DNA from: Congeria kusceri
Lineage: Eukaryota; Mollusca; Bivalvia; Myida; Dreissenidae
Assembly: GCA_027627225.1 (NCBI GenBank)
Contig: CM051030.1
Location: 20,975,105 to 21,039,104, forward strand
Direction: 5' to 3'
Length of the DNA: 64,000 bases
The notes beneath the pieces are model-generated. The model had not been told where the DNA came from, searched no databases, and saw only the letters and a list, made by a program, of their open reading frames with translations. Positions 22,766 through 35,363 of this stretch are shown here, piece by piece. The position numbers and the translations under genes are program-made. Within the stretch, counting starts at the first letter, position 1, and every line of letters starts with the position of its first letter.

Positions 22766-25068
22766 ATGGTAGAGAACTATTCGAAGTATTTTATTTGGAA
22801 GATATTTTGGAAAGTGGAAGGACATAAATTTGTTTCAATGCAGAACTGAGTTTATAGTGGGACAATTATTTCATCAAATTATTCCAAGTTTCAAGTGAAT
22901 ACCTTATGACCAACTAAAGACCAACTCCCGACCATCAACAACCAGTAGTTGCTGACGGTCTTTAAAAGGTCTTTAACAGGTTGTTGGAGGTCGGCGACTG
23001 GTTGTCGATGGGTGCCGACTGGTCTTCAGACTCATTTTGGTCGCAGAGGGTCTTCGATGTTGCATCGAAGACCATTTGCCGACCAAAGGGTCGTGAGAAG
23101 GTTTTAGTTGGTCTTTATTTAGTCGGCGATCAATCGCAAACTGGTCTACAACGATCGCCGACTAGTCGCAGACCAAGTATGACTTTTCGCAGACCAATTT
23201 TTGATCGTCGACTGGTCAGCGATTGATCGCCGAGTGATTAGTCGCAGACCATATTACGACCGCTGGCCGAGTTAACTTCGTCTCCAAAACACATTTAAAA
23301 ATCAATTTTACAATCATTCTTTTAAACATGACAGGAAACGTAATATTTATAATTTAAAGTGTTAGCATACCGTTTTCAAAGAAGGGGAAGGGCAGGAACA
23401 AGAGGATATTGCCGGATATGGAAAGCGTACTTGATAGTTTTACCTTAACATAAAAATGACTGTGCTGCCGGACATAGTAGAGGATAATAATATAATAATT
23501 ATAATTGAATTAAATAATCAACAAAACAACACGAATATATTTAGTATTTAAATTTTCACAAGGTATGCATTAATATATAGCCCGATGTCATATATATAGG
23601 CAAACGTTTTTTGAACAATGAGAAAAATCATAAAATGTAATTAAATATCGAATTATCCTAATTCCGTCTACCGAGCATCGCCAACCAGTCACCAACCAAT
23701 CGCCAACTAGTCGCCAACCAATCGCCAACTAGTCGCCAGCCAGTCTTTGATGGTTGTTGATGGACGGAAGACGATCGCCAATGTTTCGTACGACCGGTCG
23801 CCGACCAGTCTCCGACCAGTCTCCGACTATAATTCCATTGCTTTTTTCTGGATTTTGGTCGCTAGAGGCTGTCGTTGGTCTGCGCAAATTTTAGTTGACG
23901 GTGGTCGATAATCGGCAGGCGACCTATGTGTGACCTAGGCTTTGATGGGGATTGTTGAACCTATGAAGTTTGGAAGTTACTAGACATTGGAATATTTAAT
24001 CTGAAAATATATGTAAAAAAGGGCATAACGCTTGCAAAATTCAAAACTGAGTTATGAGGATGAGGCTCTTGATGTTGGAGTCGATGACTTAAGTACATCC
24101 GAAGCATCAAGTGAATAACTTATTTAGTTGCAAGCTATACGACTTCTGAATATAAACTTTAGCCAGAAAATGTATTCAAAAAAAGGGACATAACACTGTC
24201 AAAATACAAAACAGTTATTCAGAATGTTGCCCCTGACACTGGAGTTGATGGCAAAGGTATATTCCAAGTTTCAAGTAAAAAACTTATGTAGGTTTGAAGT
24301 AACACAACTTTTGATTACAAACTTTAACCAAATTCGAGCTAACAAGAGCTGTCAGAGGACAGCGCGCTCGACTAGTCGAAGTATTTCAGTTGGAAGATAT
24401 TTTGGAAAGTGGAAGGGGCATACATTTGTTGAAATACAAACCTGAGTTATGGCAATTATTTCATCAAGTTTCAACATTGTGTAGTTAATAACTTATGTAG
24501 TTTTGAAATTATAAGGGTTTTAAATATAAACTTTAACCAGACATTTAAGTGAAAAAAGGGCATAACTCTGTCAAAATGCAAAACAAAGTTATAGGGCGGT
24601 TGGCCCTGACACTGGAGTTGATGACAAATGTATGCTTCTATTTTACGGTGAATAACTTATGGTGTTCTGAAGTTACACACGTTTTGAGTAAACTTTAAAA
24701 AAACATGTGTGTAAAAAGGGGGCATAACTCTGACAAAATACAAAACACTGGAGATGATGACAAAGGTATATTCCAATTTTCAAGTGAATAACGTATGTAG
24801 TTCTACAGTGACAAATCTTTGGAATATAAACTTTAACCAGAAAATCTAAGTGAAAAAGAGGCATAACTCTGTCAAAATACAAAGAAGTGAAAGTTGCCCT
24901 GGACACTGGAGTTGATGACAAAGGTATAAAGTTTCAAGTGAATAACTTCTATAGTTTTTAAGTTACAAAACTTTTGAATAAAAACTTTAACCAAATTCAG
25001 ACGCGGGCGCCGACGCCGGGGGTAATAGGACAGTTAATCTATTCTTCGAATAGTCGAGCTAAAAATCA
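22766..25068. mobile_element. Composite repeat insertion in the right copy of the duplicated block
   Basis: The insertion starts at 'ctattcgaagtatttta' (about 22779) and ends at 'attcttcgaatagtcgagct' (about 25043-25062). The ends are inverted versions of each other (GCTCGACTATTCGAAG-like). A second internal start, 'gagctgtcagaggacagcgc' followed by 'gctcgactagtcgaagtatt', occurs at about 24345. The body is degenerate units of 'gcataactctgtcaaaatacaaaac...ctggagttgatgacaaaggtat...aagtgaataacttatgtag'. It carries no protein. It is absent from the left copy, where the flanks are about 50 bases apart. Confidence 0.65.
22910..23958. mobile_element. Fold-back element of 'GGTCGCCGACTGGTCG' words
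   Basis: Both flanks of an AT-rich centre (about 23290-23650) are built from 'ggtcggcgactggt', 'agtcgcagacc', 'gatcgccgac' and their complements, arranged largely in inverted orientation. A near-duplicate 'accttatga' (22901-22909) and 'acctatga' (23959-23966) borders it, a plausible target-site duplication, and the surrounding repeat text continues across the gap. No coding region is present. Confidence 0.65.
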
Positions 25069-25250
25069 AACAATGTCATATCAATTGATACAATAAGTAA
25101 GCAAATTTCTTGGAATATGGAACATTTTGACCTCATTCAGAAAATTGGTTTTATCGTCAGTTGGCGAAAGTAATTTACTGGCAAATAGAAATTATTTAGA
25201 TATTTCATGAATTTTTCCATCAAAAATGAGAATGATCACTATTATTTTAC
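25069..25250. repeat. Duplicated block, segment B, right copy
   Basis: This is collinear with 525-690, as listed there. The similarity fades near 'attattttacaaaactt', just where the left copy enters its 175-bp array. Confidence 0.75.
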
Positions 25251-27089
25251 AAAACTTCTGGTGTGGAAGCTTCTCAATACGTGTTGTATTGTTACTTTAG
25301 GTTACAATATACTAATTCCAATCCTTATGTAATTTAATGTAAAAGCGATAACTTGAACCAAAAATAAATGCAACATTTTGCACATAGGGACCCTCATAAC
25401 CATACCTATTCTTTAAGAGCATTCTAAGCAGAATTGATTTAAGCAATGAAAAGGGTATGCCATGTATTATGTAAGAAAGAACTCGACACTAAACAAAGTT
25501 GACTGTTTTATCCGCATCATTTTAGCGGCTACTTTCTAGTTGAATGTAACCCGCCTCAGCGCAAGTGTCATACTGTAGTCTCCAATCTTAAAACATCTCA
25601 GTGATTTATTTGTGCATACCAATGCTTACCCTACCAACATCTCCAAAAAGAATATCAAAGCAAGTGTCTAAACCTAAAAACATGTCTTCGAGTTAAACTT
25701 CTTTTTTTTTTTTTTTTTTTTTAAATGTTCATACAGCCCTTTCTTTCTTCAGACAGGTTAGTTTTTTCAATAATTGTGCATGATAAGTTTAGAAGTCTTT
25801 TTAAACCTTCTAATGCGGGGATGGTGTTTCTTCGTTTACAAAGAAAAATGTAACGCTTTATCTCTAGACAAAATAGATTATAAATTAAACTTCTTGATTT
25901 ATTTAGAGAGTACAGCCCTACATGACTTATTTATTTAATGTATTGTGACCTACAAGGTCCTTTGTTTCCTTTCTCTTTTGCAGTCACATTCTTCATTTAA
26001 TTAATTCCAGTAATTATTTGAAGCCTTATCATTAGAAATAAGGTCAAAATAGTAGACCAGCTAGAGTATTTATTTTTTAAATCCAGAGCTCTCACAGTCT
26101 GGCACAACACTACATGCAATCTGTTATTTTCACGAATTGACTGATTACTTATGCCCTTAATTTATCTTGGTAGGTGACAACAATATTAATTAATTTAATA
26201 CTTTAAACCATGTTTTCCTTCTAGCGCCATTGATTGTAGCCATTCTCGACTTGTAGCGAACACATTTTTTGACTGCTTCTCAAGGAAAAAACAACCACAT
26301 ATATTTCAGCCAAAATTTCCGGCTGCTTTACATGTACATTAAGTGAACTTCATACACACATTTTTAGTAAACTAATAAGCGCTTACTTGTTATTTTAACT
26401 AAACATCAGGTCTACAATTTTCAGTTAAAAAAACAACAGCCATACCTTTTTGCAAAAAACTCCTATATAGACATACATATTTAAACGGCTGTTTGTGTAG
26501 GGAGTTAAAAATGTTTAGCATTTCGCAAGAATATGAAGACACATACCAGTACCAAATGTGATTAGTTAGTTGTATGGTGAATTGCAAGCGTTTTACAACA
26601 ACCTCGTTTTGCAGAACACCAACCAATTTCAGTTTAACCCATACCTTCGAAAAGTTGACAGAGAAAATAATGTTACAATAATGTTAACATTTATTTTGAT
26701 TATAGAAGCCAAAATATTATATATTTTACGTAAGACCGGGTCTGGCAATATTATGTCTATGATTTGCATGCGAATCAGATACATCGCAATTTTAGATTTA
26801 TAAGGCAAGGATATGTCTTAACATATACACCTATCATTGGAACTTGTTTCTATATTACAGTTATACCAATTATTATAAATTATATAGCAAATTATCTCAC
26901 CGTAAATAATGCCAAGTATTGGATTTGGATGGTTGCTGAAAAGCAGTTTGCATTTCGACCAAGGGCAAGGATTGTATGTGGAACTTGATAAGACATGTTC
27001 TTCGTTTGCCTAGTTGCTCTCGCTTCAACTCTGGTACCGCCAAAGCAGCGATCAATGAGATATTGTGCTTATAATAATACAAAAATTAT
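25251..27089. other. AT-rich non-coding stretch
   Basis: It lies between duplicated segments B and C. I see no gene and no obvious similarity to the corresponding left interval. A T run of about 20 lies at 25703-25722. Confidence 0.5.
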
Positions 27090-27854
27090 AGTAATGCAAT
27101 ATTTTGATTGCACAATAGCAAAAATTAATGTTCTATCTCGCGAAATTGTGTGACAAATTCTAATCAGGTTTAGAAAACCAAACTCTTTCACACTACTAGG
27201 AAAAGTAACAGCGTCAATTTAAGTTGTTTTATAAATATCATATATAATATTAACACTTTGTATAACTTACCTATCTGTTTAAATATAAAAACCGCCTAAT
27301 ATGTGTCCTGGTTTAATTTTCATGAATAAGGGTCCGTTCGCCCTACAATATCTTCGCCCTTTGTTCCGTTCGCCATATATCCCGTTGTCCCTGGGTCCGT
27401 TCGCCCTACGTTTATGTTTATGAAAGGGTATATGTGGAAATGTATTAATGCTTCAAGGTTATTCAAGTCCAAAGTCATTTCCAAAGATAAAAAGTGTGAT
27501 ATTTGAATAAATATTTACCGACCAACAACTTCATATATTAAAAATGCAGATACAAGAAACAATATCTTCGAGATGTGCTCAATGAAAGACAAATTCACAT
27601 AAATACTGAAATTAAAAATTTAAAAGATAGCTACTAATTATATAATTATGCAATATATATACATCTTTTTTCCGATCAAACACATTGTTGTATTATATAA
27701 ACAGATGGATATAATTTGGACTTAAACTATGTTTTCTAGATGTCTTCATCAACTATGATTAAACCAAAAAATATTTAAAACGACCAGAACCATTACTAAA
27801 AGTATGCTAACTTAACATTTTGATCAAATGTCGAACTGATGGGCAAACATATCA
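27090..27854. repeat. Duplicated block, segment C, right copy, with extra ~450 bp
   Basis: 27090-27325 matches 3935-4145, and 27770-27854 matches 4230-4350. The intervening ~450 bases are private to this copy. They contain two exact 17-base direct repeats of GGGTCCGTTCGCCCTAC at 27330-27346 and 27393-27409. Confidence 0.65.
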
Positions 27855-28740
27855 ATTGAGACCCACATTGGGCCCATATGGTATATTTTCTCAACTATAG
27901 CCCATATGGGTTTGCTTGACCGGGACCTACCTGAGTTTGATAGGGGCAAAACATTGGGGCTTACTTGCTTTCTGGGTCCCATATGGTTTTGATATGGGTA
28001 AAAACCATTTTTGGGACCTACATTAGGTCGATATGGTATTTTTGCTCAGATGTAGCCCATACTTGAACCATATGGGACCTTGCTTGCCGGGACCCATATG
28101 GGCTTTCTTTTTGGGGGCCACATGGGTTTGCTGGACTGGAGCCTACTTTGGTTTTGTATTGGTAAGACAAAAGATATGGGTCCCATACAGGGCCCATATA
28201 GTTTATCAGCCAACGTAAAGCACATATCTTGCCCACATGTGATTACTTGCAGTGGACTCATATGGGCTTGCTTACTGGGTCCGATGTGGTATATTATTTG
28301 GGATTCATATGGGGCCCATATGGTATATTAGCCCAGCTATATCCCATATTGTGCCCATATTGACTTGCTTTCTAGGGCTCATATGGGCTTTCTGGTCGGG
28401 ACCCATGTGGGTTTACTTTACTTGGATCCACCTGGGTTTTATAGTGGCAAGATAACGCATATGGGTCCCACACTGGGCCCATGTGGTTCATGAGCCCAGG
28501 TAAAGCCCATATCGTGCCCACATTGGGGGGCGGCTTGCTTTGACCTAAATCGGCTAACTTGCAGTTGACCCACATGAGCTTCCTTAATTGGACCCATATT
28601 GGTCTGATATGTGCAAAAATATCATTTTGGACCCACATTGGGCCCATATTGTATTTTTGCCCAGCTATAGCCCATATTGGGTCCATATGGAATTGCTTTC
28701 TGGCACCCATATAGGCTTTCCAGTAGAGAATCAAATGGAT
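27855..28740. repeat. CCCATATGGG-rich repeat block, right copy
   Basis: This is the same palindromic word family as 4361-5250, in the same order and orientation, for example 'acccacattgggcccatatg', 'gcccatatgggtttgcttga' and 'gataacgcatatgggtccca'. The frames in it are translation artefacts. Confidence 0.8.
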
Positions 28741-29480
28741 TTAATTTACTTATCGCCCTTGAATTATCTAAAATGTAGCCGTTTCCGCTCTCAAACAGTT
28801 GTTATCGAGCCCGCTTGCCGTCAGTTTGACTTTGTTTTTCACACTGGCGGTTTGGTGTATATTCGCATGTGTGCGTATGTCCGTCCATCAGTCCGATCTT
28901 GTCCGAACTGTAACTTCTTCATTTATTAAGCAATTTAAAATTAACTTGCCACAAATGTTTAACATTCGGAGACGGCATGTCACGCGCAAGACCTGTGTCC
29001 CTAGTTCAAAGTTCGAGGTCAAAGGTCAAATATGGGCATACAGCTTGTACTGACTGTAACTTCATCATTCATCCGGGAATTTTAAAATAACTTGCCACAC
29101 ATGATGTGGAGACGGCGTGTTGCGCGCAAGACCTAGCTCAACGATTCAGGTCACACTTTTAGGTAGGTTAAAGGTAAAATATGAGCATAATACACATTGT
29201 CCAGCCTGTAACTTCATCATTCATCAATGAATGTTAAAATACCTGGCCACAAATGTTTAAGTGGACTCCATGTGTGTCAAAGGTCAAGGTCACACTTACA
29301 GGTCAAAGGCCAAATATAGGCATATTACGGCTTGTCAAGACTGTTAAATGATCATTCATCAGGGAATTCTAAAATAACTAACCACAAAAGTTCACCATGC
29401 GGAGACGGCGTGTCGTACGCATGACAGCTCAAAGGTCAAGGTCACACTTATATGTCAAAGGAGAAGATCTGCTTGCTAGT
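28741..29480. repeat. Degenerate tandem repeat ('aggtcaaaggtcaaatatgg' family)
   Basis: The head contains 'tccgtccatcagtccgatcttgtccg'. Units of roughly 150 bases follow with 'ctgtaacttcatcattcat', 'aataacttgccacaaatg', 'cggagacggcgtgtcg' and 'aggtcaaggtcacactta'. It is non-coding. Confidence 0.65.
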
Positions 29481-29744
29481 ATATGTGTTTATTTCAAAAT
29501 GTATTTAACGTTTGCATTAACGCTAAAAAATATAATGTTGCGATTCTAATCCTCTTAGCAGCTTCGGCGATTGCAGCCGATCATTTCCGAAACCCGGCGT
29601 CGTTTACCGACGTTTTATTGCTTTCATTTGATAGGTGTCATAAAATAGGGCCACTAGGCAAACAGAAAATTACTGTTAATGTTAAGCTGCAAACGTCGTG
29701 TGTCCAGGATTTCACACTTTAGTTTTAATTTATTATAAATTTAA

Positions 29745-30390
29745 TTAAGCATAAACGCTGTGCAATTGAAAGTATTGATAGTTGGTAAAATGATGCTGAC
29801 GTTTTTTAAGAACATAAAACATGTATCTAAAGGACACGGATGCCACCACATTCCGCTGACTGTCACCCAACCCTGTACAATTAATATACCTAGTTGCACA
29901 CGTTAACATGCTATGAATGTGTCTATAAAGTTTCATTACTCCAGCGGCTATAATTATCGAGTTCGACGCGACACAAATCCAAAAATGTCCATTATTTGCT
30001 AAAAACGCTACATATTACTCCGATGCTCTCTGAAAATCATGCACTATAAAACCCAGGAGCACAAGTTCACGTGCTGATGAATTGGTTTATAACGTTTCAT
30101 CACTCTAGCAGTTATTAGTATACTTTTTGAGTTACTTGCAACACACGTTCAAAAGTGTTATTGATTTTGCTACCAAAAGGAAAATACCCCCGCTGATGTG
30201 TGAAAAAACTGCACAAAATACCAAGGTGCACACGTTCAGTTGCTGATGAATATGTTTGTTAAGTTTCATCACTCTAGCCTGTATGCTTTTTGAGTTACGT
30301 GTCCCACAAGAATCCAAAGGACGGACGGGACTGACTGACTAACGGATAAGGGAAAGTCTATATCCTCCCTCCCCCCTAAAAGTGGGATCA
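29745..30390. repeat. Degenerate tandem repeat ('gcacacgttcagttgctgatg' family), short copy
   Basis: Units carry 'aaatgtccattatttgctaaaa', 'caccaaaatacccaggtgca', 'gttcacatgctgatgaatatg' and 'gtttcatcactctagcagtt'. It ends with 'ggacggacgg...agtctatatcctccctccc'. The same family, longer, lies at 48443-49505 in an intron. Confidence 0.75.
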
Positions 30391-33300
30391 TACAAAGTAT
30401 AATTTAATTTTAACATTCAGTTTATAAATGTCAAATTTTCTAATATTTCATTTTTGCTTTTTTCTTTTACTTCACCGGACAATACAATTATTTAATTATA
30501 TGTTGTGTAACACACTCTAAAACACCATTAGCGAGAAATGGCATTTGATCACTAAAACAGCAACAAGATATCTCACTACTTTTGTTGTAAGTATACTTTT
30601 TTTGTAATTATCTTTTTTGCCATGACATAATTTTCTGTGAAATGAACCCTTAATGGACTATTGGGTGCAACTTTCCACAGCAAAATATTTTATATCAACG
30701 CATTAACTTTGGTTTGATAGTAGTTATAAATTAAACAGTATTCAAAACAAGTGCATTATTAAATTATATTAATGCAGTCAGTTAGACTTGGTTGGTAATC
30801 CACCTACTGCATCTCTGATGATAAGGGTGACCACACTGTGATCACATTAGGGTGCCAGTACACAAGAGGACAAATGCCCCAGAATTGGGGACGAGTTAAA
30901 CTGGACCTTTAAATAGATCACATTATTTCTAGCATTTTCAAAATAAAAAAATACCTATATATTATAATTTATTTTATTATATACACATTTATATCATCCT
31001 ATTAGCTGTCGTCAGTCGTGCCACATGACAGTCCAATATTTTGCGTGCTTAAAATAGTTTCCGTATTGGACAGTCCGAGGATAAATATACGATAGTGTCC
31101 GAGTGCTTCAAAAGAGAACGAATATGCAACATACAGCTTTACCCAATAGTTGACTCCGATCTACTGCTTTGAACACGTCTTTTAAATCCAACAACAATCA
31201 TTTCAAATCCTTTTTATGTATCCACGAAGCTGTATTTGTTGTTGTTAACTGTGCTAACCAGAAACGTGATTTGTTTTCGAAATAGCCATGTCTGGTCAGA
31301 ACGTATGCGCTGTGTAAACGTAAATTTCTCTCAACAATACCATGCACGATTTATATATAAGGCCTGTCAAAACAACTTTTTTTAACGGAACATAAAAAAA
31401 ATAAATATTGACGGGCAAGAAACCTGATGAGCAAAATTCTTTGTCCGGTGTACAATGTCATGGTCTTTCTTTGGATACAAACATAGTTATCTTACTATTA
31501 ATGGCAGTCCGACATTTTGTCATCAAATTTTCATAACCAACACATTCTCCTAATGCACCTACCGGGTGAAATATAATGGTTATCAGTTTTATTACCGGGC
31601 AATCTCCGTCGAAGACAGTAGTTTATTTGTCTCAGAGAAATAACCATGGCGTTAAACAAAACTGAATTTAAACCTTAAAAACAAACACGATGATAAATAT
31701 TAAAGTATTTATCATTATTATGAATGCAACGACAGTGTTACAAGCTTTTCAACCGTATTATTAAAATTGTTGTGCGATAGTGTTTGGTAATGTTTCAAAA
31801 TGCTTAAAGGAGTTACTCAAAGAATATTATATTTTTAAAATGTGTTCTTTTCAATTAATAAAGTATATGGTGTAGAAAAAGCTTTTATTCTGTGAAACAA
31901 AAATAAAATATATACAAATGACAAAATAGGTCCTGCCTCTCATAGGGGTCAAACACCGACTGCCGGCGTGCGAGTCTAACACGTTAAACACTCGACCATA
32001 GACTCTGTTCCCAAGCGTAATTTTTCTGGCAAAATTAATAGAGTGTAACCGACCGCTATTGCTAGTACATGTACTGCGTAATTACTAACAAACGGTGAAT
32101 TGCATTTCTTTCTTCTTTATTACTATTACGACAAAGTGAATATTACCAAAAGTAATAAAAAATTCAGAATAAAACAAAATTTATACATTTTTAAACACCA
32201 CACATTAACATCTTAACTTGCATCGACAATAAGAGAGATGCATATGTTAGGATTATTAAATGTCCAGATTCTACTTGACTCGTGACCCAAATAAACAATT
32301 TATCAATGAATTCGAACGCTGCATAATGGACTACTTTCTTCCGCGATTTTAAGTCTCAAAATGTGATCCTACACTGAAAGCTGTGCATTACCCGAAGTTA
32401 TTTAGTTTGTTTTACACATATTATGTTCTAATCACATTCTTCATCAATTCAATAATATTCAAAACGGCACTTCTTAATTTCGCGTAAAAATAACTGAGTT
32501 AAAATCATAGTGATTTCAGAAGCGGGTGTGTTTCCCGAAACGGAGAGTTCAGCACGGTTAAGCAATAGTCAGACTCAGTGTTGTTACATGTCATTTTAAC
32601 CGGATTAAGAACATGTTGTTCAATTGTTGTTAAATCTATAATATTATGTAATAGTGTTATGATGAGTATCATTGTTTTATTTTTAACATTGTTCAGTATG
32701 TAAATATATAATATTTAATATAATGTACAAATGGGTATTATTTTAAAAGTCATGTCCGATTGTAAGTGCAGTGGTTACCACTGTACCAGTGTACCACTGT
32801 AATTATGTTACATGAAAATAAAATGTTAATGTTTTATTATCGATAATCATCAATTGCAATAAACCTTCCAGTCTGCAGTTTAAGCGTTCCTACATCAAAC
32901 AAGGCATGCTGCATTTCATGTTGCAGCCTGATCTTTGAGATTTTTTAAAGAAACCATTCACCTAAAAATACATGTACATGTATGTCATTAAATTATATAT
33001 CGGGATGTAGGTAACATAACTATTACTATTAGTGCTCCTTCTCTAATGTAATATATATATGAAGCTTGAAATACAAGAGATATCGACATATATAATGTCT
33101 CTACATTTGTGTTGCTCTGAAAAAATATATTGCATAATTCTGCCATGGTACTCTTAAATAATAACTGTATAATCATTTTATTTCGCGGTGGAAAAAACTT
33201 CGCGTGTATCACAGTCCAAACAGAGCGCGATTTTTAAACGCCTCGTTAATTTCTATTCGCGCGATCATTAGAAAATATTAAAAGGAACATGAAAAATTCG

Positions 33301-34105
33301 CGAACTTAAGACCACGCGAAATAGGTGTATTCAAGAACGCGCGGAATGTAGACAGCTCTATACAAAATCATATTGCACTACACAAAAACATTTAACTCAA
33401 TGGCAAAAATCACTCGCATGCATGTCAATGCATTGATGTTAAGTCAATTCCAAGGATTTCATCCAAATGTAGTATTTACGTACATGGCTTTTCCTGCAAA
33501 TGAAATCACACAGTTAGATCACATTTATTTTGCGACCGCATCGATCTTTATGCATTGTTTATGAATTACATCGCAATATTAGGTTATATTTCGAAATGCA
33601 TGATTATATGCAAGCAAAATAATGAAAATACATAAATATACCATATTTACGAGTATTTAGAAGTTTGCAGACTATATTATTTACCCGAACAATTATCTGT
33701 ATTTTCGTACAAATGTGCATTCCCGCCAATTGCTGTTGGATTTAATGTTGAATATAATAGCTTACTGCTGCAAACAAAATACAAATATTTCAAGTTGTGA
33801 ATAAATGGTATGTAAGTTAGCTTCAATGTTAACAACTTTTCCAAAGACATTTTATGTTTCAACAATGATGACATACGAGTATGAGAATAATTACAACCGA
33901 TACAGGAATAAATTTATTTACCTCGGATTTCTATATTTATCTGAAAAAATATAAAGTATTGATGTTGTATATTGTTTACACGTTTAACATTTTACACTTG
34001 AACGATGAGTACTTTAAAAACAGCATTATTGTTTTAATGCTAATTTGATGAGCTAAGTACAGTAAGTAAAAGAAAACAAATTGTTTAAATCCATTAACGA
34101 CAACC
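30391..34105. other. AT-rich non-coding stretch
   Basis: No gene is recognised apart from a tRNA-like relic at 31935-32010. GC-containing words 'cgcgaac', 'cgcgaaat' and 'tcgcgcgat' cluster at 33180-33350, suggesting a small repeat fragment. Confidence 0.5.
31935..32010 (-). tRNA. tRNA-like relic
   Basis: On the minus strand an A-box-like TGGTCGAGTGT and a B-box-like GGTGTTTGACCCC lie about 45 bases apart, with the tRNA-like text 'ttaacgtgttagactcgcac' between. A clean cloverleaf could not be drawn and no anticodon is assigned. A SINE head or tRNA pseudogene is the likeliest reading. Confidence 0.3.
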
Positions 34106-34181
34106 TTATAACAACGCACCTAGAAGTTCATATGCCTTATTGTCCCGATCATTACCTAAAGCTGATTCCAGCTCTCTATGT
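34106..34181 (-). CDS. Possible terminal tail exon with stop
   Basis: The acceptor is 'gttctgttctttcag|A'. In phase 2 it reads 'HRELESALGNDRDNKAYELL', then four residues and TAA (stop at 34106-34108). The acidic/polar text with a Y-E-L-L motif looks like a receptor tail. However, the previous supported exon ends in phase 1, so a 1-to-2 phase exon would have to lie between, and I did not find it. In phase 1 the exon meets a stop at once. Confidence 0.4.
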
Positions 34182-34482
34182 CTGAAAGAACAGAACACAA
34201 CGCAGATAGGAACCCTGTTTCCGTTCAAAAATCTTTAGATATTGTTAAAAATGTGTATTTGGATAACGATTATAATGTGCTATTAGCCTATTACAGATAA
34301 TGTGTAATGTTAGATTTGTTAACAGTGTTTACGTTGAAGTAGCCGTACATCTAACACCGATCTGTAATATTTACGTATTTATGAGCAATTCTGCAGATGT
34401 AAATGTGTTGATATTTATCGCACATCTAAAACATACCGAGTCACATCTGTGTTGCTAAGCTCATCGTATTCTCCTGCAACTC

Positions 34483-34487
34483 ACACA

Positions 34488-34545
<58 letters not shown>

Positions 34546-34728
34546 TCATAACAATTATTATTATTATTATATATTTTTTTTTAATTATATTAAACAACAA
34601 TGATTATAGTTATTTAACATATATTATTAAAAATGTATAAATACTTCTACTACTACTACTACTACTACTCCTCCTTCTACTATTACTACCACTACTAATA
34701 CCACTACTACTACTACTTTTATTAAGTC

Positions 34729-34789
<61 letters not shown>

Positions 34790-34800
34790 TAATAATTAGT
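34483..34800. repeat. Trinucleotide microsatellites (AAT)n, (TAC)n, (AAT)n
   Basis: The order is (AAT)n at about 34488-34545, ATT-rich text, (TAC)n at about 34648-34720 and (AAT)n at about 34732-34790, followed by (AAGT)n around 34815-34833. The region is non-coding and lies in the presumed tail intron. Confidence 0.95.
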
Positions 34801-34833
34801 ATTATTATATCATTAAGTAAGTAAGTAAGTAAG

Positions 34834-35363
34834 TATTTTTTGTAGTGTGACATGTGTTTAAACAATGTACATGATAACTTCATATAATCAACGAACCAAA
34901 TAACAACCGACCAAATGGGTCTATATGTCATCAGGAAATAGATATGTCGTGATAATTATGTACATAATGGGGTGTGTATCTATAATGAAACATACATAGA
35001 TATGTACATTTTGAAAGAAGTTTACAAGATTCAGAGTAAGTAATTAACTAAGCAAACATAAGAGTCTAATATACGTTTGAACAAAATGTTATGCTTGTTG
35101 AGTCTGTTTGATCAAGTATTTAGTTTTCCTTCATGTATATAAATCTAACTGATATATATATATGCTCTTTTACCGGTATATATTGTGCTTTCTTAACAAA
35201 AAAGCATGAACAAGAAATTTTGCAAGTTTGCGTGGATAGTTCGACAAATCATTTTAAAGTTTTTCAACACTGTTGAAATCTTGTTCTTGGAAAAAAAATC
35301 ATGGTAAAGAGTAGTCCTTATATCATTGTACGGACACTAGGCAAATACAAAATGCAGTTCGTC
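34834..35363. other. Non-coding stretch in the presumed tail intron
   Basis: AT-rich, with no exon candidate found on the minus strand. Confidence 0.5.

Noticed and set aside
29483..29722. 79-codon plus-strand frame with a hydrophobic centre
   Set aside because: No domain, no splice or promoter context, flanked by dispersed repeats.
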